The notes below the pieces were generated by a model. The model saw only the letters and a list, made by a program, of their open reading frames with translations. It ran no database searches and was not told where the DNA came from. The position numbers were made by a program, and so were the translations under genes. DNA of 64,000 bases, taken from assembly GCA_022819825.1 (NCBI GenBank), contig JAJEGM010000013.1, positions 42,302 to 106,301 on the forward strand. The letters run 5' to 3'. How positions within the stretch are numbered: the first letter of the stretch is position 1; each line of letters opens with the position of its first letter. This document shows, one piece after another, positions 1 through 9,071 of this stretch. The stretch is from Acidimicrobiia bacterium (GTDB taxonomy: Bacteria > Actinomycetota > Acidimicrobiia > Acidimicrobiales > Bin134).

Positions 1-44
1 GCGATGCTCTTCAGGGCGTAGCGGATGAGGCCGATGAGTAAGTA
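1..44 (-). other. possible 5' end of a second FtsX-type permease
   Basis: Read on the minus strand just after the TAA of the next gene, the frame stays open and encodes LIRYALKSI. This resembles the N-terminus of the neighbouring permease (LLRYSLRSIA). No ATG, GTG or TTG start is visible before it, so it could be a remnant or a start with a rare codon. The rest lies outside the window. This is inferred from 44 bases only. Confidence 0.25.
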
Positions 45-2639
45 TTACTGGTGAGCGATGGCTTCCAACACGTTGAGGCGGTTGGCTCGGCGGGCTGGGA
101 AGAAGGCGGCCAGCATTCCGGCCACCGCCGACACCACTAGGTAGATCACCAGCGTGAGCCACGGCACGCTGACGGTGGAGATGACGCTGCTGGGAAGGGC
201 GGCCGCCGCGATGGCGCCGGCCACCACGCCGGTCGCAATGCCCACGATTCCCCCGAAGACGGCGACGATGATGCTCTCCAAGAAGATCGTCCCCCAGGTT
301 TGCCGCTTGGCCATTCCGATTGCCCTTACCAGCCCCAGTTCTCGGGTTCGCTCGAAGATCGAAAGGGCCATGGTGTTGGAGATTCCCACCACGGCAATGA
401 GCAAGGCGAAGACCAAGAACACGTTGATGATCACCAGGAACGTGTTGATTTCAGTGGCCCGGCCCTCTCGATATTCGGCCTGGTCCTTGACCACAACCTG
501 GGGATATTCGGCGAGCTCTGATTCCAGGCTGGACCGGGCCTGGTCCGTGTCAATCCCCGAAGCGATGATGACCGTGGCCAGATTGTCCTGGGTGCCGCCC
601 ATAAATTGGTCCCAGTCGCTGAAGTCAACCACCAACGGACCGACCACGGAATCCTCGGTGTGGAGGGCGACGACATCAAACGTCGACGTCTGCTCGCCGG
701 GGAACTCGAGGAGCAGCAGGTCTCCGACGGCGATGTCGAGATCGTCGGCCAGATCCTTGTGAACGAGCACATCGCCGGAGCCTGCGCCTTCCAAGTTCCC
801 GGAGACCACGCCCGGGTCGACATGGAGTGAGAACGAGTCGAGGTCAGTGCCGGTCAGGCGGCGCTGTTCGCCATCGGGCGCGCGCGCTCCGTCGGGGCGG
901 AATCGGAAGGCCATCACCGATTCCACCTCGGGCATCTCCGACATTTGCCGAGTGGCCTCTTGGCTGAACGCGCCCACAGCGGTGCTGAACGTGCTCAAAT
1001 CGGTGTTGCACTCGTTCACGCAAACGAGCCAGTCGGCCTCCACCGAACCCTCTAGTTGGCTAGTCAAGGTTTGCTTGAAGGATGTGCCGAGCACGGTGAC
1101 CAGCGACACCATGGCCAAGCCGATCATGAGCGCTGAAGCGGTGGTGGCGGTGCGGCGTGGGTTGCGGGCCGCGTTGAGCCGAGCCAACCGCCCGTTGATG
1201 GTGAACAGCCGGTCGGCTGGCCAGCCCAAGAACAGCGACATCGACCGGGCGATTCCCGGCGTGGCGATGTTGACCCCCAGAAGCATCAACAACGCCCCCA
1301 ATCCCAGCGGTAGCAAGAGCTGGGAGGTGGGAAGACCGGCCAGCAGGCCAATCAGCATCAGGATCAGCCCCACCCCGCCGGCTGTCGATCCGATGACCAA
1401 GGCGCGTCGCTTGTTGAAGGGACCGATCTCAGCCTCGTCGGCCAGCGCCACCATGGGCGTCACCCGGCGGGCCCGCATGGCCGGCCAGATGGCGGTCACC
1501 ATGGTCACGCCGATTCCGATGATCACCGCGGCCGCAACGGTCCACCCGCCGATGATGATGTCGATAGCGGGTAGGTGGGCGCCAGCGCTGTTCAGTGCTC
1601 CGGCAATACCAAGAGCCACCAATATGCCGAGGCCGAATCCCGCGACGGTGGCCACGATCCCGACGATCAAGGCTTCGACCGCCACGACTTGGGCGACTTG
1701 GCGCCGCTCGGCGCCCAGTACTCGCAGCAGGCCCAACTCTCTGATGCGCTGCCCCATGACCAGGGTGAAGGTGTTGTAAGTGATGAACGCCGAGATGATC
1801 AGCACAATCACCGCGAATGCCAGCAAGAGGTTCTGGATTTGGTCGATGTTTCCGGCGAATTCCGCGTTGCTCTCATCGATGTTGTCCTGCTGGGAGACCA
1901 CCTCGATACCGGGGCTCACCCGGGCGCTGATGGCCGCAGCCACCTCTTCGTAAGTTGCGCCCGGTGACAGCTTTCCGTGGATGAGGTCGTAGCCGCCCCC
2001 ATCGTGCAGGATCTGCCGGGCGGTGGACATCTCCCACGAGACGGTCTGAAGCGCTACCCGGGTCTCGGGGTCGATGAAGTACAAGTACCCCACCAGGTCG
2101 TATTCGCCGGTGCCGCCGGGGGTGGCCACCTTGTAGCGCTGACCGATGACGAAGTTGTTCTCCCTGCCGGTGAAATGGTCGATGGCGAATTCATCGGGCC
2201 CGGCAGGCCGGCGGCTGATGCCGTCGTCGTAGACATAGACCGTGCTGAGCGACTCGGTCTCGGGCCAGCCGTATCCGATTTGTCGTCCCACGCCCGGATC
2301 TAGGGCATTGCCATCGCCGTCGATGGCCACAACATTGAATTCCTGCGCCAATCCCGTTACTGCTTCCACGCCGTCGATCGACATGAGTTCATCGCTCAGC
2401 GACACAGGAACCAGGGGCACGCCCTCGTTGCGATCGCCGACGTCGGAGGCGGCGCGAACGGTAAAGTCGTACTTTTCGTAAATCTGGCCCGACAGGTCGT
2501 TGAGAGAGGCGCGGAGGCCGTCGGTGGAGATCAGCACCCCGGTGGTGAGAGCCACCCCAATGATCACCGCGAGGGTGGTGAGCGCGAACCTCACCTTGAC
2601 GCCGGCGATGCTTCGAAGGCTGTATCGCAGGAGGGTCAT
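45..2639 (-). CDS. ABC transporter permease, MacB/FtsX type, duplicated
   Basis: 864-residue membrane subunit of a MacB/LolCDE-like ABC exporter. One N-terminal membrane segment (about 14-36) precedes a large extracytoplasmic region. A first FtsX domain follows (about 268-400, with the cytoplasmic helix RELGLLRVLGAERRQ). Two further membrane helices (about 413-460), a second extracytoplasmic region and a second FtsX domain (about 735-864, RELGLVRAIGMAKRQ) complete it. The duplicated layout suggests one chain supplies both halves of the transmembrane dimer. It lies 55 bp downstream of its ATPase on the same strand, so the two probably form one transcription unit. Substrate is unknown; lipids, lipoproteins or peptides are family possibilities. 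Confidence 0.9.
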   Translation of the reverse strand: MTLLRYSLRSIAGVKVRFALTTLAVIIGVALTTGVLISTDGLRASLNDLSGQIYEKYDFTVRAASDVGDRNEGVPLVPVSLSDELMSIDGVEAVTGLAQEFNVVAIDGDGNALDPGVGRQIGYGWPETESLSTVYVYDDGISRRPAGPDEFAIDHFTGRENNFVIGQRYKVATPGGTGEYDLVGYLYFIDPETRVALQTVSWEMSTARQILHDGGGYDLIHGKLSPGATYEEVAAAISARVSPGIEVVSQQDNIDESNAEFAGNIDQIQNLLLAFAVIVLIISAFITYNTFTLVMGQRIRELGLLRVLGAERRQVAQVVAVEALIVGIVATVAGFGLGILVALGIAGALNSAGAHLPAIDIIIGGWTVAAAVIIGIGVTMVTAIWPAMRARRVTPMVALADEAEIGPFNKRRALVIGSTAGGVGLILMLIGLLAGLPTSQLLLPLGLGALLMLLGVNIATPGIARSMSLFLGWPADRLFTINGRLARLNAARNPRRTATTASALMIGLAMVSLVTVLGTSFKQTLTSQLEGSVEADWLVCVNECNTDLSTFSTAVGAFSQEATRQMSEMPEVESVMAFRFRPDGARAPDGEQRRLTGTDLDSFSLHVDPGVVSGNLEGAGSGDVLVHKDLADDLDIAVGDLLLLEFPGEQTSTFDVVALHTEDSVVGPLVVDFSDWDQFMGGTQDNLATVIIASGIDTDQARSSLESELAEYPQVVVKDQAEYREGRATEINTFLVIINVFLVFALLIAVVGISNTMALSIFERTRELGLVRAIGMAKRQTWGTIFLESIIVAVFGGIVGIATGVVAGAIAAAALPSSVISTVSVPWLTLVIYLVVSAVAGMLAAFFPARRANRLNVLEAIAHQ

Positions 2640-2694
2640 TGGCCGATTACCGGATCATGAACTTAGGGAACGAGCTACCTGGCTGCGCCCGAAC

Positions 2695-3525
2695 TCAGTC
2701 GTCCAGGTCCTTCATGTACTCTAAGACCTCTTCCGCGGTTGCCCCTTCTGGTATGCCTTTGACGAATTGGCCTACTTGCAAGATCTTCATGTAGTCGAGC
2801 ACCTGGTCGGCGGTGGGGTTGAGCATCTCGCCCTGGAGCAGTCCGTCGGCCAAGAACACGGTGCGGTCGGCAAAGGATGCCGCTTTGGCGTCGTGGGTGA
2901 CCATCACGATTGTCTGCCCCAGATCGTCCACTGCCTCGCGCATGAACTTCAGGACGTCGTTGCCCGACCGGGAGTCGAGGTTGCCGGTGGGTTCGTCGGC
3001 AAAGATGATCTCCGGCTGGCTGGCCAGCGCCCTCGATACCGCCACCCGCTGTTGCTGGCCCCCCGACAGCTCGTTGGGCCGGTGGGAGAGTCGATCGCCC
3101 AGTCCCACGGTGGCGATCACACTGTCGACCCACTCCTGGTCGGGCTCGCGCCGGGCCAGATTCATGGGCAGGGTGATGTTCTCGATGGCGTTCAGGGTGG
3201 GCACCAGGTTGAACGCCTGGAAGATGAACCCCAGCCGATCGCGGCGCAGCATCGTGAGCTCTTTGTCGTTGAGGGTACTCAGGTCGGTGTCGCCGATGAA
3301 GGCCTGGCCCTCAGTGAGATTGTCGAGGGCGGCCATGCAGTGCATGAGGGTGGACTTGCCCGAACCCGACGGGCCCATGATGGCAGTGAATCTGCCCTTC
3401 TCGAAGGTGATGTCCACCCCGTCGAGGGCTCTGACTTCGGTCTCCCCCGACCCGTAGATCTTTACCGCGCCCACCGAACGGGCAGCAGCCATGGTCTCTG
3501 TGGCCAGCGTGGACGCGTCGCTCAT
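2695..3525 (-). CDS. ABC transporter ATP-binding protein, MacB/LolD type
   Basis: 276-residue ATPase that powers the neighbouring FtsX permease. Walker A is GPSGSGKST at 51-59, the signature is LSGGQQQRV at 153-161, Walker B is IIFADEPTG ending at 181, and the switch histidine is in MVTHD (H211). Family members usually end near residue 230. Here a tail of about 45 residues holds two similar helices, ADQVLDYMKIL (239-249) and AEEVLEYMKDL (264-274), a small internal duplication. The start ATG at 3525 is preceded by a purine-rich stretch. The function as an ATPase is certain; the cargo is not. Confidence 0.93.
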   Translation of the reverse strand: MSDASTLATETMAAARSVGAVKIYGSGETEVRALDGVDITFEKGRFTAIMGPSGSGKSTLMHCMAALDNLTEGQAFIGDTDLSTLNDKELTMLRRDRLGFIFQAFNLVPTLNAIENITLPMNLARREPDQEWVDSVIATVGLGDRLSHRPNELSGGQQQRVAVSRALASQPEIIFADEPTGNLDSRSGNDVLKFMREAVDDLGQTIVMVTHDAKAASFADRTVFLADGLLQGEMLNPTADQVLDYMKILQVGQFVKGIPEGATAEEVLEYMKDLDD

Positions 3526-3580
3526 GGGAATAGCACCCTTTCGGCGTTAGCCAGTTTTCTCTTGGCGGAAATAATGGAAA

Positions 3581-4210
3581 CTATGGCTGGGAGACTACAC
3601 GCAGGTAGGGCTTTTGCTCATCCCATCCGTCGGGGAACAGTTCTGCCGCCTCCTCGTTGGAGAGGGCGGGCACAATGATCACGTCGTCGCCGTGCTGCCA
3701 GTTCACCGGGGTGGCCACCTTCTTGGAGGCGGTGAGCTGGAGCGAGTCGATCACCCGCAGCACCTCGTCGAAGTTGCGCCCCGTACTGGCCGGATAGGTG
3801 ATGGTGAGCTTGACCGCGTTGTCGGGGCCGATCACGAACACCGAGCGCACCGTCATGGTGTCGCTGGCGTTGGGGTGGATCATGTCGTAGAGGTCGGCCA
3901 CGGTGCGGTCGGCGTCGCCGATCATCGGGAAGTTGGGACGGATGCCCTGAGTGTCCTCGATGTCCTGCGACCAGGCCACATGGTCTTCCACCGAGTCGCA
4001 CGACAGGCCGATCACCTTCACATTTCGGGCTGCGAACTCTTCGGCCAGTTGGGCGGTGTAGCCAAGCTCGGTGGTACACACTGGGGTGAAGTCCTTGGGA
4101 TGGGAGAACAGAACCGCCCAAGAGTCCCCTTTCCACTCGTGGAAGGAGATGGTTCCCTCAGTGGTCTCGGCAGTGAAATCGGGGGCGGCATCCCCAAGTC
4201 GAATAGCCAT
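3581..4210 (-). CDS. peroxiredoxin, 1-Cys (Prx6) type
   Basis: 209-residue cytosolic thiol peroxidase that reduces hydrogen peroxide and alkyl hydroperoxides. The peroxidatic cysteine is C45 in HPKDFTPVCTTELG, the Prx6-class motif. Another cysteine occurs at C71 (LSCDSV), a position shared by many Prx6 relatives that is not a classical resolving site. Length and the C-terminal dimer domain fit the family. It stands alone between the ABC exporter and an unknown anchored protein, with about 55 and 106 bp of non-coding DNA on each side. Confidence 0.93.
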   Translation of the reverse strand: MAIRLGDAAPDFTAETTEGTISFHEWKGDSWAVLFSHPKDFTPVCTTELGYTAQLAEEFAARNVKVIGLSCDSVEDHVAWSQDIEDTQGIRPNFPMIGDADRTVADLYDMIHPNASDTMTVRSVFVIGPDNAVKLTITYPASTGRNFDEVLRVIDSLQLTASKKVATPVNWQHGDDVIIVPALSNEEAAELFPDGWDEQKPYLRVVSQP

Positions 4211-4315
4211 GTTCAGCTCCTTACTGTGCGGCAGTTGTTGAAAGAAGTCTGCCCACCCTACTCCGCTGAGGCAATACCTGACTAAAGAGGTCTGGATTGA
4301 TGTCGCGGCTTGTCT

Positions 4316-5251
4316 CTACTCCGCGTCTTCGGGGGTGCCGCGCCGGCGTAGAAGGCGGCGGATGCGACCGCCTTCAAGGTCCTCGGTGGTGTCTTCGGGT
4401 ACGCCGACCGCAACCTCAAGGGCATCCTCGGGATGGTCTTCCAAGTCGAAGGCGGACCCTGAGTCATCTCGCACCATGATCGGGACCTCGAAATCGGGCT
4501 CGTCTTCTTCTGGCTCGTCGGTTTCGACCAGTGCCGTCTCCAGTGCTGTTCGTATCTCCTCCAGTTCGAATTCGGCGGTGGACATAACCGCTCGCAGGTT
4601 GCTCATGGGCTCTTCGGAGAATTGGCGCAGCCGCTCGATCCACTCGTCCCGATACTGCACGTAGATGAGGTGCTGGCGACGGGCGGTGGCGTAGTCACTT
4701 TTGATCACCGCGAACACCGCCGCCTCCCCGGCCACGTGCATGGCGCTCAGCTCGGCCCTCATGACCGGCGAAGGATGGCTGGCGATGGCCTCCCGCATCT
4801 TCGGGGCCAGTTCTTCATGGCCGGCCAAGAGTTCGTCACGATTGTCCATATCGACCTGGAGGCCCGAGGCATTGATTTCGCCGAGCACTTTCTGGTGATT
4901 CTCGATCCAGGCCGAGACCGTCTGGTCGTGGTGCCGGTGCCACTCGGCCAGGCCCTCATGGTCGGGCCGAGAGGTGTCCAGAGCGTGGGGCACTTCGACC
5001 GTGGTGTCACCGACCAGCTCGAGCTTCGGTTTCCCGTTGGAGTCCTCTGATTCGTCCTCGGAATCGGAGAAGTCAAGCTCGCCGTCGAAAGGCACCGGCC
5101 CATCTTCTGAGGCTGCCTGGCTTGCCTCCGGCACCGGGCCCGGGAAGATATCCCACAGGGCCCGTTTCTTGCGGGTAGCCATGGCCACGATGCCGGCCAG
5201 CAGACCGCACCCCAAGATGATGATCGCGGGAATGGCGAGCCCGGCGTTCAC
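4316..5251 (-). CDS. membrane-anchored acidic protein of unknown function
   Basis: The reading frame is open further upstream, but that part overlaps the zinc-ribbon gene. I chose the GTG at 5251, giving 311 residues that begin VNAGLAIPAIIILG. One N-terminal membrane helix (about 3-24) is followed by a basic stop-transfer patch (TRKKR). An acidic linker (about 45-75), a helical His/Glu-rich core (about 100-240) and a second acidic linker ending in the basic tail RIRRLLRRR come next. I recognise no catalytic motif or family. No clear Shine-Dalgarno precedes the GTG, so the exact start is uncertain. The gene follows the zinc-ribbon gene on the same strand by 34 bp, suggesting co-transcription. 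Confidence 0.7.
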   Translation of the reverse strand: MNAGLAIPAIIILGCGLLAGIVAMATRKKRALWDIFPGPVPEASQAASEDGPVPFDGELDFSDSEDESEDSNGKPKLELVGDTTVEVPHALDTSRPDHEGLAEWHRHHDQTVSAWIENHQKVLGEINASGLQVDMDNRDELLAGHEELAPKMREAIASHPSPVMRAELSAMHVAGEAAVFAVIKSDYATARRQHLIYVQYRDEWIERLRQFSEEPMSNLRAVMSTAEFELEEIRTALETALVETDEPEEDEPDFEVPIMVRDDSGSAFDLEDHPEDALEVAVGVPEDTTEDLEGGRIRRLLRRRGTPEDAE

Positions 5252-5285
5252 GAGAGGACAATCGCGGGAAGAACAACCCTGACGT

Positions 5286-5426
5286 TCACGACTCGCCGAC
5301 CGTGCTGGCAGCCAGCACGCGGACATTGGCGGTCGGGGCCGGAGTGGTGGCGGTGTGCTGGCGGCACGACCAACAGGTGTCGCGCGCCGTGCCCCACCAT
5401 GTGACATCGCAGCGTGGACACCACAT
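5286..5426 (-). CDS. 46-residue zinc-ribbon protein
   Basis: A small gene starting MWCPRCDVTWWG. It carries two CxxC knuckles, CPRC and CWSC, spaced 13 residues apart, as in a minimal zinc ribbon. An in-frame ATG lies upstream at 5492, but that longer frame adds only an arginine/alanine-rich leader without features, so I chose 5426. The product would be a metal-binding, probably nucleic-acid- or protein-contacting peptide; the role is not known. It lies upstream of the anchored acidic gene on the same strand. Confidence 0.6.
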   Translation of the reverse strand: MWCPRCDVTWWGTARDTCWSCRQHTATTPAPTANVRVLAASTVGES

Positions 5427-5499
5427 GGTGGCTTTGCGCCGCGCTCTCGGCGCAAATAACCAGGCGCGAGCCGGAACGGCCATATGGCCCACACTAGAA

Positions 5500-5567
5500 G
5501 CGCGGTTAGCGCAAGTTGTGGATATCCGCCATGAGGGCGCGGTTAGCGCAAGTTGTGGATATCCGCC
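5500..5567. repeat. 31-bp perfect direct repeat, period 37
   Basis: Two identical 31-base copies at 5500-5530 and 5537-5567 separated by 6 bases. They fill the gap between the zinc-ribbon gene and the LysM gene and end one base before the LysM stop codon. Each copy contains TTGTGGATAT, whose complement ATATCCACAA is one base away from a DnaA box. Position is upstream of the zinc-ribbon/acidic-protein unit, so an operator role is possible. Confidence 0.9.
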
Positions 5568-5568
5568 G

Positions 5569-6114
5569 CTAGGGAGTGGGCTCTTCCTCGTCGGGGGGAA
5601 TGATGAGCTCTTGGCCGACCTGGATCAGTTCTGCCGCGACGATGTTGTTGGCCGCGGTGATCTCATCCAGCGTCTTGCCGTACTGGAGGGCGATCCCCAG
5701 CAGTGTGTCGCCTTGGACAACGATATGGGTGCGCTCACCGGGGCGGACGGTGCCGTCGCTGTTGAGAACGACCGGCGCGTCTTGGGGGATTTCGATCTCT
5801 TGGCCGATGCTCAAGACGTTGGGGTTCTCCAACTCGTTGATCGCGTCGATCTCCTGCCAGGTGATGCCGAACTCGTCGGCGATGCTGCCCAGCGTGTCGC
5901 CCTCTCGAACCACGTATATGAATGCCTCGGGGGTTGAGGTTGGCGTAGGGGTGGGGGGCGGGGTCGGAGCGACGACCTGAGCGGTGGGAGGGGCTAACTC
6001 ATCGGGGTCCGCGCCGAGCGGGCGTTCCTCCGAAGTCGTTCCCCCTCCGCCGCCGCAGGCCGCGCCCAACACGGCCAACATCAGCACCATCAACAACAAT
6101 TGGGCCCGGCGCAT
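5569..6114 (-). CDS. LysM-domain lipoprotein
   Basis: 181-residue exported lipoprotein starting MRRAQLLLMV. The signal peptide ends in the lipobox LGAAC (Cys about residue 20), followed by a Gly/Ser/Pro-rich linker with a TP-rich stretch. Two LysM modules follow, YVVREGDTLGSIADEFG (about 78) and HIVVQGDTLLGIALQYG (about 130), which bind peptidoglycan or chitin-like glycans. The start at 6114 is chosen over an upstream in-frame ATG (6156) because a strong AGAGGAGGT lies just before it and the signal peptide then begins at once. It probably sits on the cell surface bound to the wall; no catalytic domain is present. Confidence 0.88.
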   Translation of the reverse strand: MRRAQLLLMVLMLAVLGAACGGGGGTTSEERPLGADPDELAPPTAQVVAPTPPPTPTPTSTPEAFIYVVREGDTLGSIADEFGITWQEIDAINELENPNVLSIGQEIEIPQDAPVVLNSDGTVRPGERTHIVVQGDTLLGIALQYGKTLDEITAANNIVAAELIQVGQELIIPPDEEEPTP

Positions 6115-6257
6115 GGCGACACCTCCTCTGAACCAGTGGCCCTCAACAATACGCAACGCGCTCCCAAACCTAAAAAAGAGGGATCACCGTCGTGTACTGA
6201 GAACTGCGAAGGACTGTGGATGACCACCCACTGGACGGGTGCTGACAACATGGAGGA

Positions 6258-7271
6258 GTGTCCACTTTCGGCATCCTGGTAAACCCGAGATCGGGCAGCG
6301 ATGTGCGGCGCCTCCTCACCAGTGCAGGCTCGTCCACCATCGAAGAGAAGGTGAGCATTCTGCGCCGCCTCATACACGGTGCGGTGGAAACAGGTGCCGA
6401 GCAGGTGGTGCTGACCCGGGATCCCTTCTCCATCGCCCGTCGGGCAACCGAGAACCTCCAGCTGCCTTTGAAGGTGGAGGTTCTCGACCTGCCCCTGCAC
6501 CACAACGAACGTGATTCGGTGGATGCGGCGCAGGCCATGCGAGACGCGGGGTGCGGCTCGGTGGTCAGCTTGGGCGGCGACGGTACCAATCGGGCGCTGG
6601 CCCTGGGATGGCCCGACGCCCCGCTGATTCCGGTGTCCACCGGCACCAACAACGCCTTTCCAGTCCACATTGAGCCCACCGTGGCCGGTATGGCCGCGGG
6701 GCTCATCGCCACCGGAGCAGTGGACCTCGACGCCCACTCGTCCCGGGCCAAGGTGGTGGCGGTGGGGGTGAACGATGGCGACTCCGGCGCCGAAACCGAC
6801 ATGGCCCTCGTCGATGCCATTGCAGTAGATGACCCCTATGTGGGTTCTCTGGAGCTGTTCGACCCGGAAACCATGATGCTTGGCGTACTGACCCGCGCTG
6901 ACCCAGCCGCCATCGGCTTCAGCGGCTTGGCGGGCACGGTGTTGCCCTGCACCCCTGACGAGGAACAGGGAGTGGTGCTGGAGTTCATGCCACCGAGCCA
7001 GAATCCGGCTCGGTTAGTGCGGGGCGCGTTGGCACCAGGGTGGTTCGCGTCGGTTGGATTGGCCCGAAGCCGGTATCTGGAACTCGACGTCTCCGTGGAT
7101 GTGGCCGGGCCATGTCTGCTGGCCTTCGACGGAGAGCGCAGCCGCCGCCTGCACTCCGGCCAGACCGCTTCGCTGCGGGTCGTGCGCGGTGGGCCCCGGG
7201 TGATCGATGTGGGCTCGGTGGTGCTCTCCGGTGCTCGAACGGGCAAGTTCGAAATCCGCGTGGGAGACTGA
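6258..7271 (+). CDS. NAD-kinase-fold protein (AcoX-like)
   Basis: 337-residue protein with the diacylglycerol/NAD kinase nucleotide-binding motif SLGGDGTNR at about 111-119 and a following STGTNNAFP loop, as in the ATP-NAD kinase/AcoX family. The N-terminus FGILVNPRSGSD also matches. The C-terminal beta-rich half fits the family fold. It begins with GTG directly abutting GGAGGA, an unusually short spacing. It lies 5 bp upstream of an amidohydrolase on the same strand. Whether it phosphorylates NAD or another substrate cannot be told; AcoX homologues are of unsettled function. Confidence 0.75.
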   Translation: MSTFGILVNPRSGSDVRRLLTSAGSSTIEEKVSILRRLIHGAVETGAEQVVLTRDPFSIARRATENLQLPLKVEVLDLPLHHNERDSVDAAQAMRDAGCGSVVSLGGDGTNRALALGWPDAPLIPVSTGTNNAFPVHIEPTVAGMAAGLIATGAVDLDAHSSRAKVVAVGVNDGDSGAETDMALVDAIAVDDPYVGSLELFDPETMMLGVLTRADPAAIGFSGLAGTVLPCTPDEEQGVVLEFMPPSQNPARLVRGALAPGWFASVGLARSRYLELDVSVDVAGPCLLAFDGERSRRLHSGQTASLRVVRGGPRVIDVGSVVLSGARTGKFEIRVGD

Positions 7272-7276
7272 GGCGC

Positions 7277-8944
7277 ATGAGTGCAGACGTTGTAATTCGC
7301 GGGGGAACTGTGGTGGACGGCTCAGGAGAGCCAGGACGGGAGGCCGATGTAGCCATCACCGGGGACCGCATCAGCGAGATCGGTTCGGGGCTGTCGGGCA
7401 AGGTGGAGTTGGATGCCAGCGGCCAGGTGGTGGCCCCCGGCTTCATCGACATCCACACCCATTACGACGCCCAGGTGTTCTGGGATCCGGCGCTCAGCCC
7501 GTCGTGCTACCACGGGGTGACCTCGGTGATCGCCGGCAACTGCGGCTTCTCCATCGCCCCCACCCGGTCCCGCCACCAGGACCTCATCGCCCGCACCCTC
7601 GAGAACGTCGAGGACATGAACGTGGACAGCCTGGCCGAGGGCATCCCCTGGGACTTCGAGACCTTTCCCGAGTACCTGGACTCCATCTCTCGCCGGGGCA
7701 TCGCCCTCAACTTCGGGGCCTACATCGGCCACACCGCTTTGCGGCTGTTCGTAGTGGGCGACGAGGCCTACGAGCGGGCGTCAACCGATGAGGAAGTGGC
7801 CCGCATGGTGGAGGTGGTGGCGGAGGCCATCGACGCCGGGGCGGCCGGGCTGGCCACCAGCTTTGCCATGACCCACCGCGGGGCCGACGGACTGCCCATT
7901 CCCAGCCGATTCGCCACCCGGGACGAGTTCGAAGCGCTCATTGGCGTGCTCGGCCAGAAGCGCCGAGGCGTGGTTTCGATTGCCCCCGGCGAGCAGGTGG
8001 GCATCGACGACATGTACGCGTTGCAACCCAGGGTGGGCGTGCCGTTCACCTACGGCGCCCTGCTGACCTTCCCCAATGGGAACCACGAGAAGAGCGCGGC
8101 CAAGAACCGGGAGGCATGGGAAAAGGGAATTCAGGTGTGGCCCCAGGTCACTCCTCGCCCGCTCACCTTCCAGATGGTGATGACCGATCCGTTCACCCTC
8201 AACGTGAACCCCGAGTTCGCCGCGCTGATGAGCGAGGACCACGACGCCCGGCTCAAGGCCTACGACGATGAGGACTGGCGCAACCGGACGGCGGAGGCCT
8301 TCAAGCACCAGAAGGCCATGGTTCCCCGGTGGGAGACTTTCCAGATCGCCGAGACGGCTTCTCGCCCGGAACTGGTCGGGCGACGGCTCACCGACGTAGC
8401 CGAAGAGCTGGGAGTGCGCCCCCTCGACGTGCTTCTCGACACCGCGGTTTCCGACGACCTGGCCACTCGGATCAGCTGCATCATCGCCAACGACGACCCC
8501 GAGGGGGTGGCCATGCTGTTGCAGCAGGACGGCTGCACGCTGGGCCTGTCCGACGCCGGCGCCCACGTGGGCCAACTGTGCGATGCACCGCAGGCTACCG
8601 ACTTCTTGGGCAATTGGGTGCGTGACCGCGAGCTCATGCCCATGGAGAAGGCGGTTAGGAAGCTCTCCGCAGTGCAGGCCGACTTGTTCAACCTGGTGGA
8701 CCGGGGCTATCTGCGGGAGGGGGCCTATGCCGACGTGGTGGTGTTCGACCCCGACACGGTGGCGCCCGGGCCACTGCGCCGGGTGCGGGACTTCCCCGCC
8801 AACGCCGAGCGGCTCACCGCCGACGCCTCCGTGGGCATCACCCACGTGCTGGTGAACGGCACCCCCATCCGCCGCGATGGCGAGGTTGACGAGAGCGGCG
8901 TAGGCGCCCACCCTGGCGACATCCTGCGCCCCTCCGCCCGCTAG
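7277..8944 (+). CDS. N-acyl-D-amino-acid deacylase family amidohydrolase
   Basis: 555-residue metal-dependent amidohydrolase of the D-aminoacylase/dihydroorotase-like group. The N-terminal beta sandwich begins VIRGGTVVDGSGEPG, the metal motif is HTHYDAQ (about 60-66), and GNCGFSIAP matches the D-aminoacylase subgroup. A conserved SDAGAHVGQLCD occurs near 427, and the C-terminal sandwich begins GAYADVVVFDPDTV. It probably hydrolyses an N-acylated D-amino acid or related amide in the cytosol. The ATG at 7277 is used because the frame upstream overlaps the preceding gene. It is likely co-transcribed with the NAD-kinase-like gene. Confidence 0.85.
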   Translation: MSADVVIRGGTVVDGSGEPGREADVAITGDRISEIGSGLSGKVELDASGQVVAPGFIDIHTHYDAQVFWDPALSPSCYHGVTSVIAGNCGFSIAPTRSRHQDLIARTLENVEDMNVDSLAEGIPWDFETFPEYLDSISRRGIALNFGAYIGHTALRLFVVGDEAYERASTDEEVARMVEVVAEAIDAGAAGLATSFAMTHRGADGLPIPSRFATRDEFEALIGVLGQKRRGVVSIAPGEQVGIDDMYALQPRVGVPFTYGALLTFPNGNHEKSAAKNREAWEKGIQVWPQVTPRPLTFQMVMTDPFTLNVNPEFAALMSEDHDARLKAYDDEDWRNRTAEAFKHQKAMVPRWETFQIAETASRPELVGRRLTDVAEELGVRPLDVLLDTAVSDDLATRISCIIANDDPEGVAMLLQQDGCTLGLSDAGAHVGQLCDAPQATDFLGNWVRDRELMPMEKAVRKLSAVQADLFNLVDRGYLREGAYADVVVFDPDTVAPGPLRRVRDFPANAERLTADASVGITHVLVNGTPIRRDGEVDESGVGAHPGDILRPSAR

Positions 8945-9071
8945 GCACAACCAGGCGTTTCCGCAGAATTCGCCAAAGTCCTCTGGCGCGCTCCAGGGGA
9001 GTGAGCCTAAGCTGCGGTTGAACGCAAGAGCGACAGCGTGGTCGTTCCCACATGATGACGAGGAGATCGCC

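Noticed and set aside
4316..5494. A 392-residue protein starting at 5494
   Set aside because: The extra N-terminal part overlaps the small zinc-ribbon gene and is Arg/Pro-rich without signal; the GTG at 5251 leads directly into a membrane helix.
5500..5567. CRISPR array
   Set aside because: Only two copies with a 6-base gap, no variable spacers and no cas genes in the window.
5500..5567. Replication origin
   Set aside because: Two imperfect DnaA-like boxes are too few, no AT-rich unwinding region and no dnaA or dnaN nearby.
7040..7276. N-terminal extension of the D-aminoacylase-type gene
   Set aside because: Arg/Ala/Pro-rich, overlaps the end of the NAD-kinase-like gene and is not part of the family; the ATG at 7277 fits the usual start.
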